This document shows positions 1 through 8,020 of a DNA stretch of 64,000 nucleotides, piece by piece. Made by a program: the position numbers and the translations under genes. Position 1 is the first letter of the stretch, and the number at the start of each line of letters is the position of its first letter. Origin of the DNA: Desnuesiella massiliensis (GTDB taxonomy: Bacteria > Bacillota > Clostridia > Clostridiales > Clostridiaceae); the NCBI RefSeq assembly GCF_001403615.1, contig NZ_LN879456.1, positions 62,001 through 126,000 of the forward strand, in the 5' to 3' direction. A model generated the notes under the pieces. That model was not told the origin of the DNA. It searched no databases and was given only the letters and a program-made list of their open reading frames with translations.

Positions 1-912
1 AGCTTACTTTATGGCCTCAGTGGGTCAGTTTCATTTGCAGATATAGTTAGTTATTTAGCAACAGGTAATAATAAGCCTTTAGTAATGCTAGGAAGTATAT
101 TACTGATAGCGGGCTTTGGTTTTAAAATATCGGTAGTTCCTTTTCATATGTGGTCACCGGATGTTTATGAAGGGGCCCCTACGCCAATTACAGCATTTTT
201 GGCTGGTGGGTCGAAAATAGCAGCTTTCGCAGTATTGATAAAGCTACTGATGCAAGTGATGCAGCCAAATCACAGCATACTTTTAACTTTAATTGTTGTA
301 TTAGCAGTACTATCCATTATACTAGGTAATATATTGGCAATACCACAGACTAATATTAAGAGAATGTTGGCCTATTCAAGTATTGCTCATGCGGGTTATA
401 TACTCATTGGGATAATTGCATATACCAAGACTAGCGTAGGGGCGATGCTGTATTATATACTACTTTATATTTTTGCTAATATGGGTGCTTTTGCATCTAT
501 TACAACCTTCTACAATCAAACCGGTAAAGAAGATATAAAGGACTTTAGTGGAATGTGGAAGCGCTCACCATTACTTACAGCGTCACTATTGATAAGTCTT
601 CTATGTTTAGCGGGTATACCACCGGCTGCTGGATTTATAGGAAAGTTTTATTTGTTTTCAGAAGCTGTGAAGCAAGGCTATATATGGCTCGCTTTTATAG
701 CTATGGGCATGAGTGTAGTCTCTATTTACTATTATATAGTTGTAATTAGAGTAATGCTTATGGATGGAGACTATGATAGTACACCTATAGAGGTTCCTTT
801 TTCACTAAGAGTTGTGATGATTGTTTCAATAGTAATGATTCTACTAATGGGATTGTATCCTGGTCCAATAACAGAGTGGACTACAGTGATAGCGGGTACC
901 TTTATTAAATAA
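1..912 (+). CDS. nuoN: NADH-quinone oxidoreductase subunit N, 3' part
   Basis: The 5' end lies outside the window: the frame is open from base 1 and reads SLLYGLSGS before the first internal ATG at 85. The visible 303 residues are almost entirely hydrophobic helices of the proton-pumping NuoN/MrpD antiporter-like fold. Family motifs seen are GFGFKISVVPFHMWSPDVYEG, with a lysine in a membrane helix and the PFHxWxPD(V/A)Y(E/Q)G signature, then a conserved lysine in NIKRMLAYSSIAHAGY. NuoN is a membrane-arm subunit of complex I that couples electron transfer to H+ or Na+ movement. The other nuo genes would lie upstream, outside the window. No U-tailed terminator follows directly, and the promoter of the next gene begins 27 bases later. 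Identification is firm. Confidence 0.93.
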   Translation, partial: SLLYGLSGSVSFADIVSYLATGNNKPLVMLGSILLIAGFGFKISVVPFHMWSPDVYEGAPTPITAFLAGGSKIAAFAVLIKLLMQVMQPNHSILLTLIVVLAVLSIILGNILAIPQTNIKRMLAYSSIAHAGYILIGIIAYTKTSVGAMLYYILLYIFANMGAFASITTFYNQTGKEDIKDFSGMWKRSPLLTASLLISLLCLAGIPPAAGFIGKFYLFSEAVKQGYIWLAFIAMGMSVVSIYYYIVVIRVMLMDGDYDSTPIEVPFSLRVVMIVSIVMILLMGLYPGPITEWTTVIAGTFIK

Positions 913-938
913 ACTTTAATAGATAATTGATTTGTTTG

Positions 939-967
939 TTGCATTATGAAAGTTAGTATGATATAAT
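939..967 (+). promoter_or_regulatory. sigma-A promoter for the ABC-F leader transcript
   Basis: TTGCAT (939-944), a 17-base spacer and TATAAT (962-967). It precedes the short leader ORF and hairpins that lead into the ABC-F gene. Confidence 0.65.
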
Positions 968-998
968 TTGAGCAAATATGATGATTGGAGTTGAAAAG

Positions 999-1019
999 AT
1001 GATTAATTTTTCTTGCTAG
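999..1019 (+). CDS. six-codon leader peptide (MINFSC)
   Basis: ATG at 999 is preceded by GGAG at 987-990 with good spacing and reads MINFSC, then TAG. It starts about 25 bases after the predicted transcription start and stops 7 bases before the first hairpin. Short leader ORFs of this kind are typical in front of antibiotic-inducible ABC-F genes, where a stalled ribosome changes RNA folding. Translation is inferred. Confidence 0.5.
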   Translation: MINFSC

Positions 1020-1026
1020 TTTAACA

Positions 1027-1200
1027 AAGCATAACAAAATTGTGAGTTCCTATAATGTCATTTTTTTGTTGTGCTTATGCAAGAAAGTTAATTGTTTTTT
1101 CACTCAGAAAATATATACTCGACCTGCCCTTAATAGAGGGTTAGATTTGATATGTTTATGAGCTGTAAGAATAATAATTTCTTGCGGCTCTTATTTTTTT
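1027..1200 (+). promoter_or_regulatory. ribosome-mediated attenuator upstream of the ABC-F gene
   Basis: Hairpin 1 pairs 1027-1039 with 1064-1076 (13 bp with one G-U). A terminator pairs 1160-1169 with 1181-1190 and is followed by TTATTTTTTT (1191-1200). GCAAGAAA at 1079-1086 is exactly complementary to TTTCTTGC at 1178-1185, so an antiterminator pairing would destroy the terminator stem. Together with the six-codon ORF this is a complete attenuation layout. Antibiotic induction is inferred from known ABC-F leaders. Confidence 0.65.
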
Positions 1201-1234
1201 ACAAATCATGAGAATAAGTAGGAGGGATTATATA

Positions 1235-1315
1235 ATGGATAATAAAGATACTTCGTTAACACATGATAATCTTCATATAGAGCCGGATACTTCGGGCGAC
1301 ATTTATATGGAGTAA
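1235..1315 (+). CDS. small ORF between attenuator and ABC-F gene (26 aa)
   Basis: ATG at 1235 has GGAGGG at 1221-1226 and reads an acidic 26-residue peptide beginning MDNKDTSLTHDNLH. It ends 62 bases before the ABC-F start and lies after the terminator, so it is made only on read-through. It could be a second leader peptide or a remnant. I recognise no family. Confidence 0.35.
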   Translation: MDNKDTSLTHDNLHIEPDTSGDIYME

Positions 1316-1377
1316 TACCAGTCGCCTATGTTCCGACTTTGTTATTTGTACTTTTAATCACAAAGGAGGATAAAAAT

Positions 1378-2856
1378 ATGTCTTTAATAAATGTAACAAA
1401 CCTGACCTTCGCTTATGAAGGCAGTTATGATAATATTTTTGAAAATGTAAACTTTCAAATAGATACCGATTGGAAATTGGGTTTTACCGGAAGAAATGGA
1501 CGAGGAAAAACTACCTTTCTGAATCTTTTACTCGGTAAATATGAATATGCTGGAAATATTTCAGCCAATGTAGCGTTTGAATATTTTCCTTATGAGGTTC
1601 AGGAACAAGAATATTTCACTATAGATATTATAAGAGAAATCAGTCCAAACTCAATGGACTGGGAAATAATGAAAGAATTATCGCTTTTAGATATAGACGA
1701 TGATGTTTTATATAGACAGTTTTGTACGCTATCAAAAGGAGAACAGACCAAGGCATTGCTTGCTGCTATGTTTTTGAAGGAGAATTCCTTCTTACTTATT
1801 GATGAACCTACAAATCATTTGGATGCTGAAGCTAGAAAAAAGCTGAGTAATTACCTTAGAAAAAAGAAAGGATTTATTCTGATTTCACATGATAGGTATT
1901 TTTTAGATAACTGTATTGACCATGTCCTTTCAATAAATAAGACAAATATAGAAATACAAAAAGGTAACTTTTCCGGCTGGTGGGAAAATAAACAAAGGCA
2001 GGATAACTTTGAGCTTGCAGAAAACGAGAAGCTTAAAAAAGATATTAATCGCTTATCGGAGTCGGCTAAACGAACAGGTAATTGGTCCCATGAAGTAGAA
2101 AAATCCAAGAAAGGAACAACAAACTCTGGCTCTAAGCTGGATAAAGGTTATGTTGGACATAAAGCTGCTAAAATGATGAAACGTTCTAAGTCAATTGAAA
2201 GCAGACAGCAAGCTGCTATTGAAGAAAAGTCTAAGCTTCTCAAAAATATTGAAAGCTCCGACAGCTTGAAGATTTCCCAACTTGTTTATCATAAAAGCAA
2301 ACTTGTGGAACTTGAGAATGTTTCGATTTTTTATGACGATACCATGGTGTGTAAAGATGTTAGCTTTAGTATTGAGCAAGGTGACCGAATTGCACTTAAA
2401 GGTAAAAATGGTTCAGGAAAGTCGAGTCTTATCAAACTTATTTGTGGCGAGGATATAAACTACACAGGTAATTTCAACAGGGGAAGTCAGCTTAAAATAT
2501 CCTATGTGTCCCAGGATACATCGCATCTTCAGGGCAATCTGACTGACTATGCTTCAAATAACAATATTGATGAAAGTCTTTTTAAAGCCATTTTAAGAAA
2601 GCTTGATTTTTCCAGAGATCAATTTGAAAAAGATATGTCATCCTTCAGCGGCGGCCAAAAGAAAAAAGTGCTCATTGCAAAAAGTCTTTGTGAGAAAGCT
2701 CATTTGCATATTTGGGATGAACCTCTTAACTTTATTGATGTTATCTCACGTATGCAAATAGAAGAGTTATTGCTTGAATACTCGCCAACTTTACTGTTTG
2801 TGGAACATGACAGTGAATTTTGCAAAAATATTGCAACAAAGATTTTTGAACTTTAG
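1378..2856 (+). CDS. ABC-F ribosomal protection protein, Lsa/CplR type
   Basis: A soluble protein of 492 residues with two ABC ATPase domains and no membrane segment, so it is an ABC-F factor and not a transporter. Domain 1 has Walker A GRNGRGKTT (38-46), signature LSKGE (118-122) and Walker B LLIDEPTNHLD. A charged, helical interdomain linker follows, which in this family reaches toward the peptidyl-transferase centre. Domain 2 has GKNGSGKSS, FSGGQKKK and HIWDEPLNFID. The opening and linker resemble the Lsa/clostridial CplR group, which displaces pleuromutilins, lincosamides and streptogramin A. The ATG at 1378 is chosen over the earlier in-frame start at 1339 because AAAGGAGG lies just before it. 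The upstream leader suggests drug-inducible expression. The drug spectrum cannot be read from sequence. Confidence 0.88.
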   Translation: MSLINVTNLTFAYEGSYDNIFENVNFQIDTDWKLGFTGRNGRGKTTFLNLLLGKYEYAGNISANVAFEYFPYEVQEQEYFTIDIIREISPNSMDWEIMKELSLLDIDDDVLYRQFCTLSKGEQTKALLAAMFLKENSFLLIDEPTNHLDAEARKKLSNYLRKKKGFILISHDRYFLDNCIDHVLSINKTNIEIQKGNFSGWWENKQRQDNFELAENEKLKKDINRLSESAKRTGNWSHEVEKSKKGTTNSGSKLDKGYVGHKAAKMMKRSKSIESRQQAAIEEKSKLLKNIESSDSLKISQLVYHKSKLVELENVSIFYDDTMVCKDVSFSIEQGDRIALKGKNGSGKSSLIKLICGEDINYTGNFNRGSQLKISYVSQDTSHLQGNLTDYASNNNIDESLFKAILRKLDFSRDQFEKDMSSFSGGQKKKVLIAKSLCEKAHLHIWDEPLNFIDVISRMQIEELLLEYSPTLLFVEHDSEFCKNIATKIFEL

Positions 2857-2882
2857 CTTTATGGATCAGGGTATGTTAAAGG

Positions 2883-2909
2883 GGGTAGTGGAATGACTAC
2901 CCTTTTTAT
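2883..2909 (+). terminator. terminator of the ABC-F gene
   Basis: GGGTAGT (2883-2889) pairs with ACTACCC (2896-2902), followed by TTTTTAT. It lies 26 bases past the ABC-F stop. Confidence 0.85.
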
Positions 2910-3054
2910 CTGTCTAAATCGGAAGAGCAATGAAGATCGGAAGTTCTATGGAACAAAAACAAAGCTATTTTGTATCTTAATGTTTTGATTAAAGCTGATA
3001 TTTCTCGCCAACGTGTTTTATTTGCATCTATAGCGTAGAGAAATTAGGAGAATA

Positions 3055-3855
3055 TCAAATATCTTCTACCATAACTTCTATCTTTACACAGTATTGTTTT
3101 TCATCTTTAGTAGTAAGTTCATTTAGGGGATATTCCTCATAGGCATTACTACAAATACGTAGATTATTTTCTTTAATAAATGTAAATAACTTTTCATAAA
3201 GATCATCGGATTCTCCATAAGCACATCTACCATAGAACACTGCATACTTACCTTCTGGCTTATATGAATTTTGGCCATTTTTCACCTTAAAATAGTAGTG
3301 CATTAGTAATAAAGGCTCTCCAGACTCAATGCTTTCTGTATTAATAATAGCACCAAGGGGATAACCTACATCAATTCCATTTTCAGCAGCGAAATTATAA
3401 AATGAAATAGTAGAATTATCTAGAGGATCATTAGAAAGCATAGGTCCTAAAAAAATAGGCTCTTTCTTTTTATATTCAATATTTATGCTGTTTTCCTCAT
3501 ATCTAATAGCATCTTCTGCCATATCCACATATAATTGCATGATTTCTAGAATACGTTTAAGTTTTTTTATTTCCGTCAAAATATGTTTTTTCTGTGCGCT
3601 AAATAAAGAAAACATCTGCTCAGGACTACGTATATCTATATACTTCTTGATTTCGTCTATACTAATGCCAATCTCTCTAAGAGAAATGATTAAATATGCT
3701 GTAGTAAGCTGGCTTCGAGTATAATAGCGATAATCATTTTCGCCACGAAATTCTGGAGAGAGCAATCCAATTTGATCATAATATCTTAGGTTTTCACGCT
3801 TAATACCAGTGAGAAGGGAAAATTCTTTTATTGGCATATAAGATTTATCTTTCAT
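3055..3855 (-). CDS. MerR-family regulator with GyrI-like effector domain (BmrR-like)
   Basis: A 266-residue activator/repressor. The N-terminus is a MerR winged helix-turn-helix (MPIKEFSLLTGIKRENLRYYDQIGLLSPE), then a long dimerisation helix with QKKHILTEIKKLKRILEIM, then a GyrI/BmrR-like ligand domain of about 150 residues. The BmrR class senses hydrophobic cationic drugs and switches on multidrug exporters. The start at 3855 is chosen because GGAGG (3861-3865) precedes it; a TTG at 3867 would include the ribosome site. The gene is divergent from the ABC exporter pair, and the promoter between them has the MerR-type 19-base spacer. The inducer is unknown. Confidence 0.88.
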   Translation of the reverse strand: MKDKSYMPIKEFSLLTGIKRENLRYYDQIGLLSPEFRGENDYRYYTRSQLTTAYLIISLREIGISIDEIKKYIDIRSPEQMFSLFSAQKKHILTEIKKLKRILEIMQLYVDMAEDAIRYEENSINIEYKKKEPIFLGPMLSNDPLDNSTISFYNFAAENGIDVGYPLGAIINTESIESGEPLLLMHYYFKVKNGQNSYKPEGKYAVFYGRCAYGESDDLYEKLFTFIKENNLRICSNAYEEYPLNELTTKDEKQYCVKIEVMVEDI

Positions 3856-3882
3856 AATAACCTCCAAGTTTTAAATAAACTA

Positions 3883-3913
3883 TTGACATTAAAGTTACTT
3901 TAAGCTTTATAAT
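3883..3913 (+). promoter_or_regulatory. MerR-controlled promoter with 19-bp spacer and dyad
   Basis: TTGACA (3883-3888) and TATAAT (3908-3913) are separated by exactly 19 bases. The spacer contains a perfect 7-base dyad, TTAAAGT-T-ACTTTAA (3889-3903). An over-long spacer with a centred dyad is the hallmark of MerR-family promoters, which the bound regulator untwists. It reads toward the ABC exporter genes. Confidence 0.85.
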
Positions 3914-3962
3914 ACCACTGAAAATAAATTTTGCAAAATTACTTACATAACGGAGGTAAACT

Positions 3963-5690
3963 ATGAAGTATTTAAAACTATTCCTAAAAGAAAGAAAAGG
4001 CAAAGTAGGAATAACATTAGTTATGCTTTTAGGACAAGTAGTAGGAACATTACTCATTCCATTTCTGATAGCAGGAATTGTAGACAATGGAATTTTAAAA
4101 AGTGATATGAATGAGATTCTTCGTATAGGAGTTCAAATGATATTAGTTCTTTTAATAACAACAGTGGCAGCTGTGTTAGGAAGTTACTATTCTGCAGACC
4201 TTGCTGCAGTTTTTGGATACTACATGAGAGATAAGATTTTAAGTAAGAGTCAGGAGTTATCTATTCATGAATTTGACACTATTGGGGTTTCTTCTATGAT
4301 TACACGTACAACTTCAGATATTTCTAATCTGCAACAGACTTTTGGATTGGTCTTGCAGCTTATAGTTCCAGCCCCACTTTTTATTAGTACATCTATTGTT
4401 ATGACAGCATACACTAGTTTTACTTTAGCCTTAATGCTTATTTTATCTGTGGTAATATTTATGGCTTTTGCTGGATTAGTACTTAAGAAATCAATATTTA
4501 TTTCTAAAAGGGTTCAGACTAAATTAGATAATATTAATCAGGTAATAAGGGAATCTATTACTGGAATCCGTGTTATTCGTGCTTTCGGAAATGAAAAATA
4601 CGAGGAAGGTAGAGCAGGCAAAGCTTTTAAGGGATATGCTACAGATATGATAAAGCTAAATAAGCTATTTGCTGTATTAAATCCTACAATATGGCTTATA
4701 ATTGGCTTATCTATAGCTCTTATAGTTTGGATAGGTGGAGTACTTTCTATGAAGGGGACAATGGAAATTGGACAAATAACTGCTGTTATTGAATACTCTA
4801 TTATTACATTGAGCTATATAATGTTGGCTACAACAACGAGTGTTACTCTTCCTAAAATGAAATCATGTCTTGACCGTATAGAGGAAGTTTTGGAAATTAA
4901 TCCAGAGATTCAGGATTTAAACATAGAAAAAGAATATATAAGGGATAACCCTGCAGTCGTTGAATTTGAAAATATATCTTTCTTTTATCATGGAGCAGAG
5001 GAACCAGTTATAAGAAACTTATCATTCTCATGTAATGAAGGTCAGACAACAGCCATTATTGGAAGTACAGGTTCTGGTAAGAGCACTATTGCTAATCTTA
5101 TTTTAAGATTACATGACATAGACCAAGGAGAAATTCGTATAAATGGTGTGGATATAAGATGCCTTTCACAAAAGGAATTAAGGGACACAATTGGTTACGT
5201 TCCTCAGAAAGCTTTCTTATTTAGTGGGACAATTGAAGATAACCTAAGAATGGGATATAAAGAGGCAACTAAGGAAGATATGAAGAGAGCATTAAGTATT
5301 TCTCAAGCAGATTCTTTTGTAGATAAATTACCTATGGGATTAAAATCTGAAGTTTCTCAAGGTGGATCAAATTTTTCAGGTGGACAGAAGCAACGTTTGT
5401 CTATTGCAAGGGCCCTTATAAGAAAGGTACCAATTTATATTTTCGATGATAGCTTTTCTGCTTTGGATTTAAAAACAGATTCAGCACTTCGTAAATCACT
5501 TAAAGAAAATATGACAGATGCAGCTAAGATAATAATTGCTCAGAGAGTAAGTACAATTATGGATGCAGATCAAATCCTTGTATTAGATGAAGGAAAACTA
5601 GTTGGTATTGGAAAACATATTGACCTAATGAAAAACTGTCCTGTATATCAAGCAATTGCTAAAAGTCAGATGAATATAAAGGAGGCTTGA
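3963..5690 (+). CDS. ABC exporter half-subunit A (degenerate Walker B)
   Basis: A 575-residue half-transporter: six-helix type IV exporter membrane domain (about 1-310), then a nucleotide-binding domain. Walker A is GSTGSGKST, the signature FSGGQKQ is canonical, but Walker B reads YIFDDSFSALD, with Asp where the catalytic Glu should be. That pattern is known from the non-hydrolysing site of heterodimeric exporters such as BmrC/D. It overlaps nothing and ends 4 bases before the partner gene. The ribosome site CGGAGG lies just before ATG 3963. The MerR-type promoter and divergent BmrR-like regulator point to multidrug efflux at the cytoplasmic membrane; the substrate is inferred only. Confidence 0.9.
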   Translation: MKYLKLFLKERKGKVGITLVMLLGQVVGTLLIPFLIAGIVDNGILKSDMNEILRIGVQMILVLLITTVAAVLGSYYSADLAAVFGYYMRDKILSKSQELSIHEFDTIGVSSMITRTTSDISNLQQTFGLVLQLIVPAPLFISTSIVMTAYTSFTLALMLILSVVIFMAFAGLVLKKSIFISKRVQTKLDNINQVIRESITGIRVIRAFGNEKYEEGRAGKAFKGYATDMIKLNKLFAVLNPTIWLIIGLSIALIVWIGGVLSMKGTMEIGQITAVIEYSIITLSYIMLATTTSVTLPKMKSCLDRIEEVLEINPEIQDLNIEKEYIRDNPAVVEFENISFFYHGAEEPVIRNLSFSCNEGQTTAIIGSTGSGKSTIANLILRLHDIDQGEIRINGVDIRCLSQKELRDTIGYVPQKAFLFSGTIEDNLRMGYKEATKEDMKRALSISQADSFVDKLPMGLKSEVSQGGSNFSGGQKQRLSIARALIRKVPIYIFDDSFSALDLKTDSALRKSLKENMTDAAKIIIAQRVSTIMDADQILVLDEGKLVGIGKHIDLMKNCPVYQAIAKSQMNIKEA

Positions 5691-5694
5691 TTTT

Positions 5695-7515
5695 ATGAAG
5701 AAGGATAAAAATAAAAATACAATGGTGTTTAGCGAGGATATTCCTCAAAATACAAAAAAGACTATTAAAAGACTAATGATAAGATTAAAAACGCAAAATA
5801 AAAAGCTGATAATTGTAGGTATATCGGCATTACTTAGCAGTGCATTTTATGCAATTATGCCACTTATGGTTGGAGCAGCTATTAATAATCTAGTAAATGC
5901 AATTCGTAGTTATGATAGATCTGTAAGTGTTTTATCAATGGTGACACAGGCACTAGCTATGCCAGTTTTGATGTTAGTACTAACATCTATTGTTAACAGT
6001 TTGCTTTCTTATATTCAGCAATATATAATATCTAGCATTGGTGAAAATTTAACCCTATCACTACGTAAAGACATTAGCGAAAAAATAAATAAGCTTCCGC
6101 TGAAATACTTTGATTCACATAAAACAGGGGATGTTATGAGTAGAGTAACAACTGACCTTGAAAAAGTATCTTTAGTAATGCAAGTCGGATTTATGCAGTT
6201 TATATCTTCTTGCTTTACAATTGTATTTACCATTATTGCGATGGTTATCTTAAATCCAAAGTTATCTTTTTTAATTTTTATATCCATTGGAATCAGTGCT
6301 ATTGCAACAAATTTTGTATCAAAATTGAGTCAACGTTATTATGCAGATAATTTTGCTGCCATGGGTGATTTGAGTGGAAAAATTGAAGAAGTATATTCTG
6401 GAAATCGTATTATAAAGGTATTTAACCAACAATCTGATATGATTGAAGAGATTTCTAAGCTTAACAAAAAGCAGCTTGAAGCAAATAGAAAAGCACAATT
6501 CATTGATTTTGCTATATATCCAACTATAAGGCTATTAAATCAATTAGGTTTCGTTGTTACAGCTATTGTAGGAGGAATAATGACACTTAGTGGACAAATT
6601 TCCTTAGGTGGAATTCAGGCGTTTTTACAATATGTAAATCAAGTTTCCGAGCCTATTACTCAAGCATCTTATGTTATTATGTCTCTACAATCTGCTATTG
6701 CTGGAGCTGAGAGAGTTTTTGAACTATTAGATGAAGAGGAAGAAGCTATAGATAATACGGCTAGTACATTCCCAAAATCTAATGGTAGAGTGACTTTTAA
6801 GAATGTAAAGTTTGGTTACACACAAGATAGAACTTTAATAAAGAGTTTAAATTTGGAAGTAAAGCCTAACGAAATAGTAGCTATTGTTGGCCCAACAGGT
6901 GGAGGAAAAACTACATTAATTAACTTGATTATGCGTTTTTATGAATTGAATGGAGGATCTATATCAATTGATGGGGTTAACATTACTGAAATTTCTAGAA
7001 GCACATTGCGTAGACAAATTGGTATGGTACTTCAAGATACATGGCTGTTTAAAGGTACAATAGCTGAAAATATTGCTTATGGTAAGATGGATGCTACACG
7101 AGAAGAAATTATAGCTGCTGCAAAAGCAGCCTGCTGCGACCATTTTATTCGTACACTCCCAGAAGGATATGATACTGTAATATCTAGTGAGACATCTAAT
7201 GTTTCTCAAGGACAAATGCAGCTCTTAACTATTGCTCGTGCTATGCTGACTAATCCAACAATTATGATATTAGATGAGGCTACTTCAAGTGTAGATACAA
7301 GAACAGAAATAGAAATTCAAAAAGCTTTATCAAGGCTTATGAAGGATAAAACAAGTTTTGTCATAGCTCATAGACTGTCAACTATCCAAAATGCAGACAT
7401 GATTTTGGTTGTTAAAGATGGAGATATTGTAGAGAGAGGAAACCATGAGAGTCTTCTAGCGCAAAATGGTTTCTATGCTTCCCTTTATTACAGTCAGTTT
7501 GAAGTGGCCAATTAA
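5695..7515 (+). CDS. ABC exporter half-subunit B (catalytic Walker B, degenerate signature)
   Basis: A 606-residue partner of the preceding gene, with its ribosome site AAGGAGG inside the end of that gene. It has an N-terminal extension of about 35 residues, a six-helix membrane domain, then an ATPase domain with Walker A GPTGGGKTT and Walker B MILDEATSSVD carrying the catalytic Glu. Its signature is NVSQGQ, not LSGGQ. Combined with subunit A, this gives one good ATP site (B Walker motifs with A signature) and one degenerate site, exactly as in heterodimeric exporters. The two subunits are therefore expected to work only together. No convincing terminator follows before the ileS promoter. Confidence 0.9.
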   Translation: MKKDKNKNTMVFSEDIPQNTKKTIKRLMIRLKTQNKKLIIVGISALLSSAFYAIMPLMVGAAINNLVNAIRSYDRSVSVLSMVTQALAMPVLMLVLTSIVNSLLSYIQQYIISSIGENLTLSLRKDISEKINKLPLKYFDSHKTGDVMSRVTTDLEKVSLVMQVGFMQFISSCFTIVFTIIAMVILNPKLSFLIFISIGISAIATNFVSKLSQRYYADNFAAMGDLSGKIEEVYSGNRIIKVFNQQSDMIEEISKLNKKQLEANRKAQFIDFAIYPTIRLLNQLGFVVTAIVGGIMTLSGQISLGGIQAFLQYVNQVSEPITQASYVIMSLQSAIAGAERVFELLDEEEEAIDNTASTFPKSNGRVTFKNVKFGYTQDRTLIKSLNLEVKPNEIVAIVGPTGGGKTTLINLIMRFYELNGGSISIDGVNITEISRSTLRRQIGMVLQDTWLFKGTIAENIAYGKMDATREEIIAAAKAACCDHFIRTLPEGYDTVISSETSNVSQGQMQLLTIARAMLTNPTIMILDEATSSVDTRTEIEIQKALSRLMKDKTSFVIAHRLSTIQNADMILVVKDGDIVERGNHESLLAQNGFYASLYYSQFEVAN

Positions 7516-7591
7516 ATGATATAAAAGAAAAAAGCATTTTTGTTATAGAAATATTCTTGCTGATACGGACGTCAACCTCTTATTTACACAC

Positions 7592-7620
7592 TTTACAAAT
7601 TATTGATCGTATGATATTAT
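7592..7620 (+). promoter_or_regulatory. promoter of the T-box/ileS transcript
   Basis: TTTACA (7592-7597), 17-base spacer, TATTAT (7615-7620). The T-box leader begins within about 20 bases downstream. Confidence 0.6.
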
Positions 7621-7626
7621 ACCAAT

Positions 7627-7880
7627 AACGTTATATATTGTTATAAGCTATGATGGAGACAGTAAATAATTTTTGAAAGACAAAGCGAGTCGGGGATAGT
7701 GAAAGCCTGATACGATTAGAAAATTATCGAATATCCCTCCAGAGTTTTAGACCGAAACACTAGGAGTAGGTTCTGACGGGTTCCACCGTTATATGGAGCG
7801 CATATGTTGGTATGTCGTATCAGGTGGTATAGAAGAAGTATAGACTTTTGTCCTGTTATAGGGGCGAAGGTCTTTTTGTT
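7627..7880 (+). ncRNA. T-box riboswitch, isoleucine specifier AUC
   Basis: Stem I base helix pairs GGAG (7655-7658) with CTCC (7737-7740). ATAATTTT (7666-7673) pairs with AAAATTAT (7720-7727). Between these lies the specifier loop, with AGTA on the 5' side and GAATATCC on the 3' side; the specifier is ATC (7733-7735). Stem III ends in the usual CCGTTA (7786-7791). The T-box UGG is in CAGGTGGTAT (7821-7830). The terminator pairs 7842-7853 with 7862-7873, then TTTTG. Uncharged tRNA-Ile should favour antitermination and switch on the downstream synthetase. Confidence 0.92.
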
Positions 7881-7937
7881 TTATATCCTCTTTAACACCA
7901 AGACATTCCAATGTAATTTTGGAAGGTGGTGATTGGC

Positions 7938-8018
7938 ATGAGTGAAGGAGACATTAGCAGCGATATTGAAGACATTAAAAAAGAAACTCATCAATTATTG
8001 TTAAATAAAGGAGGATAA
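7938..8018 (+). CDS. small ORF between T-box and ileS (26 aa)
   Basis: ATG at 7938 follows GGAAGGTGGTG and encodes a charged 26-residue peptide beginning MSEGDISSDIEDIKKE. The stop at 8016-8018 lies two bases before the ileS ATG, and the ileS ribosome site AAAGGAGGA is inside its last codons. It could couple translation to ileS or be a relic. No family recognised. Confidence 0.4.
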   Translation: MSEGDISSDIEDIKKETHQLLLNKGG

Positions 8019-8020
8019 AA

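Noticed and set aside
771..1037. 88-codon minus-strand ORF over the end of nuoN
   Set aside because: It overlaps a confident gene and the ABC-F leader, and has no ribosome site or recognisable domain.
7516..7545. Terminator after the first ABC exporter pair
   Set aside because: The AAAAAAGCATTTTTG stretch gives only a very weak stem with no proper U-run.
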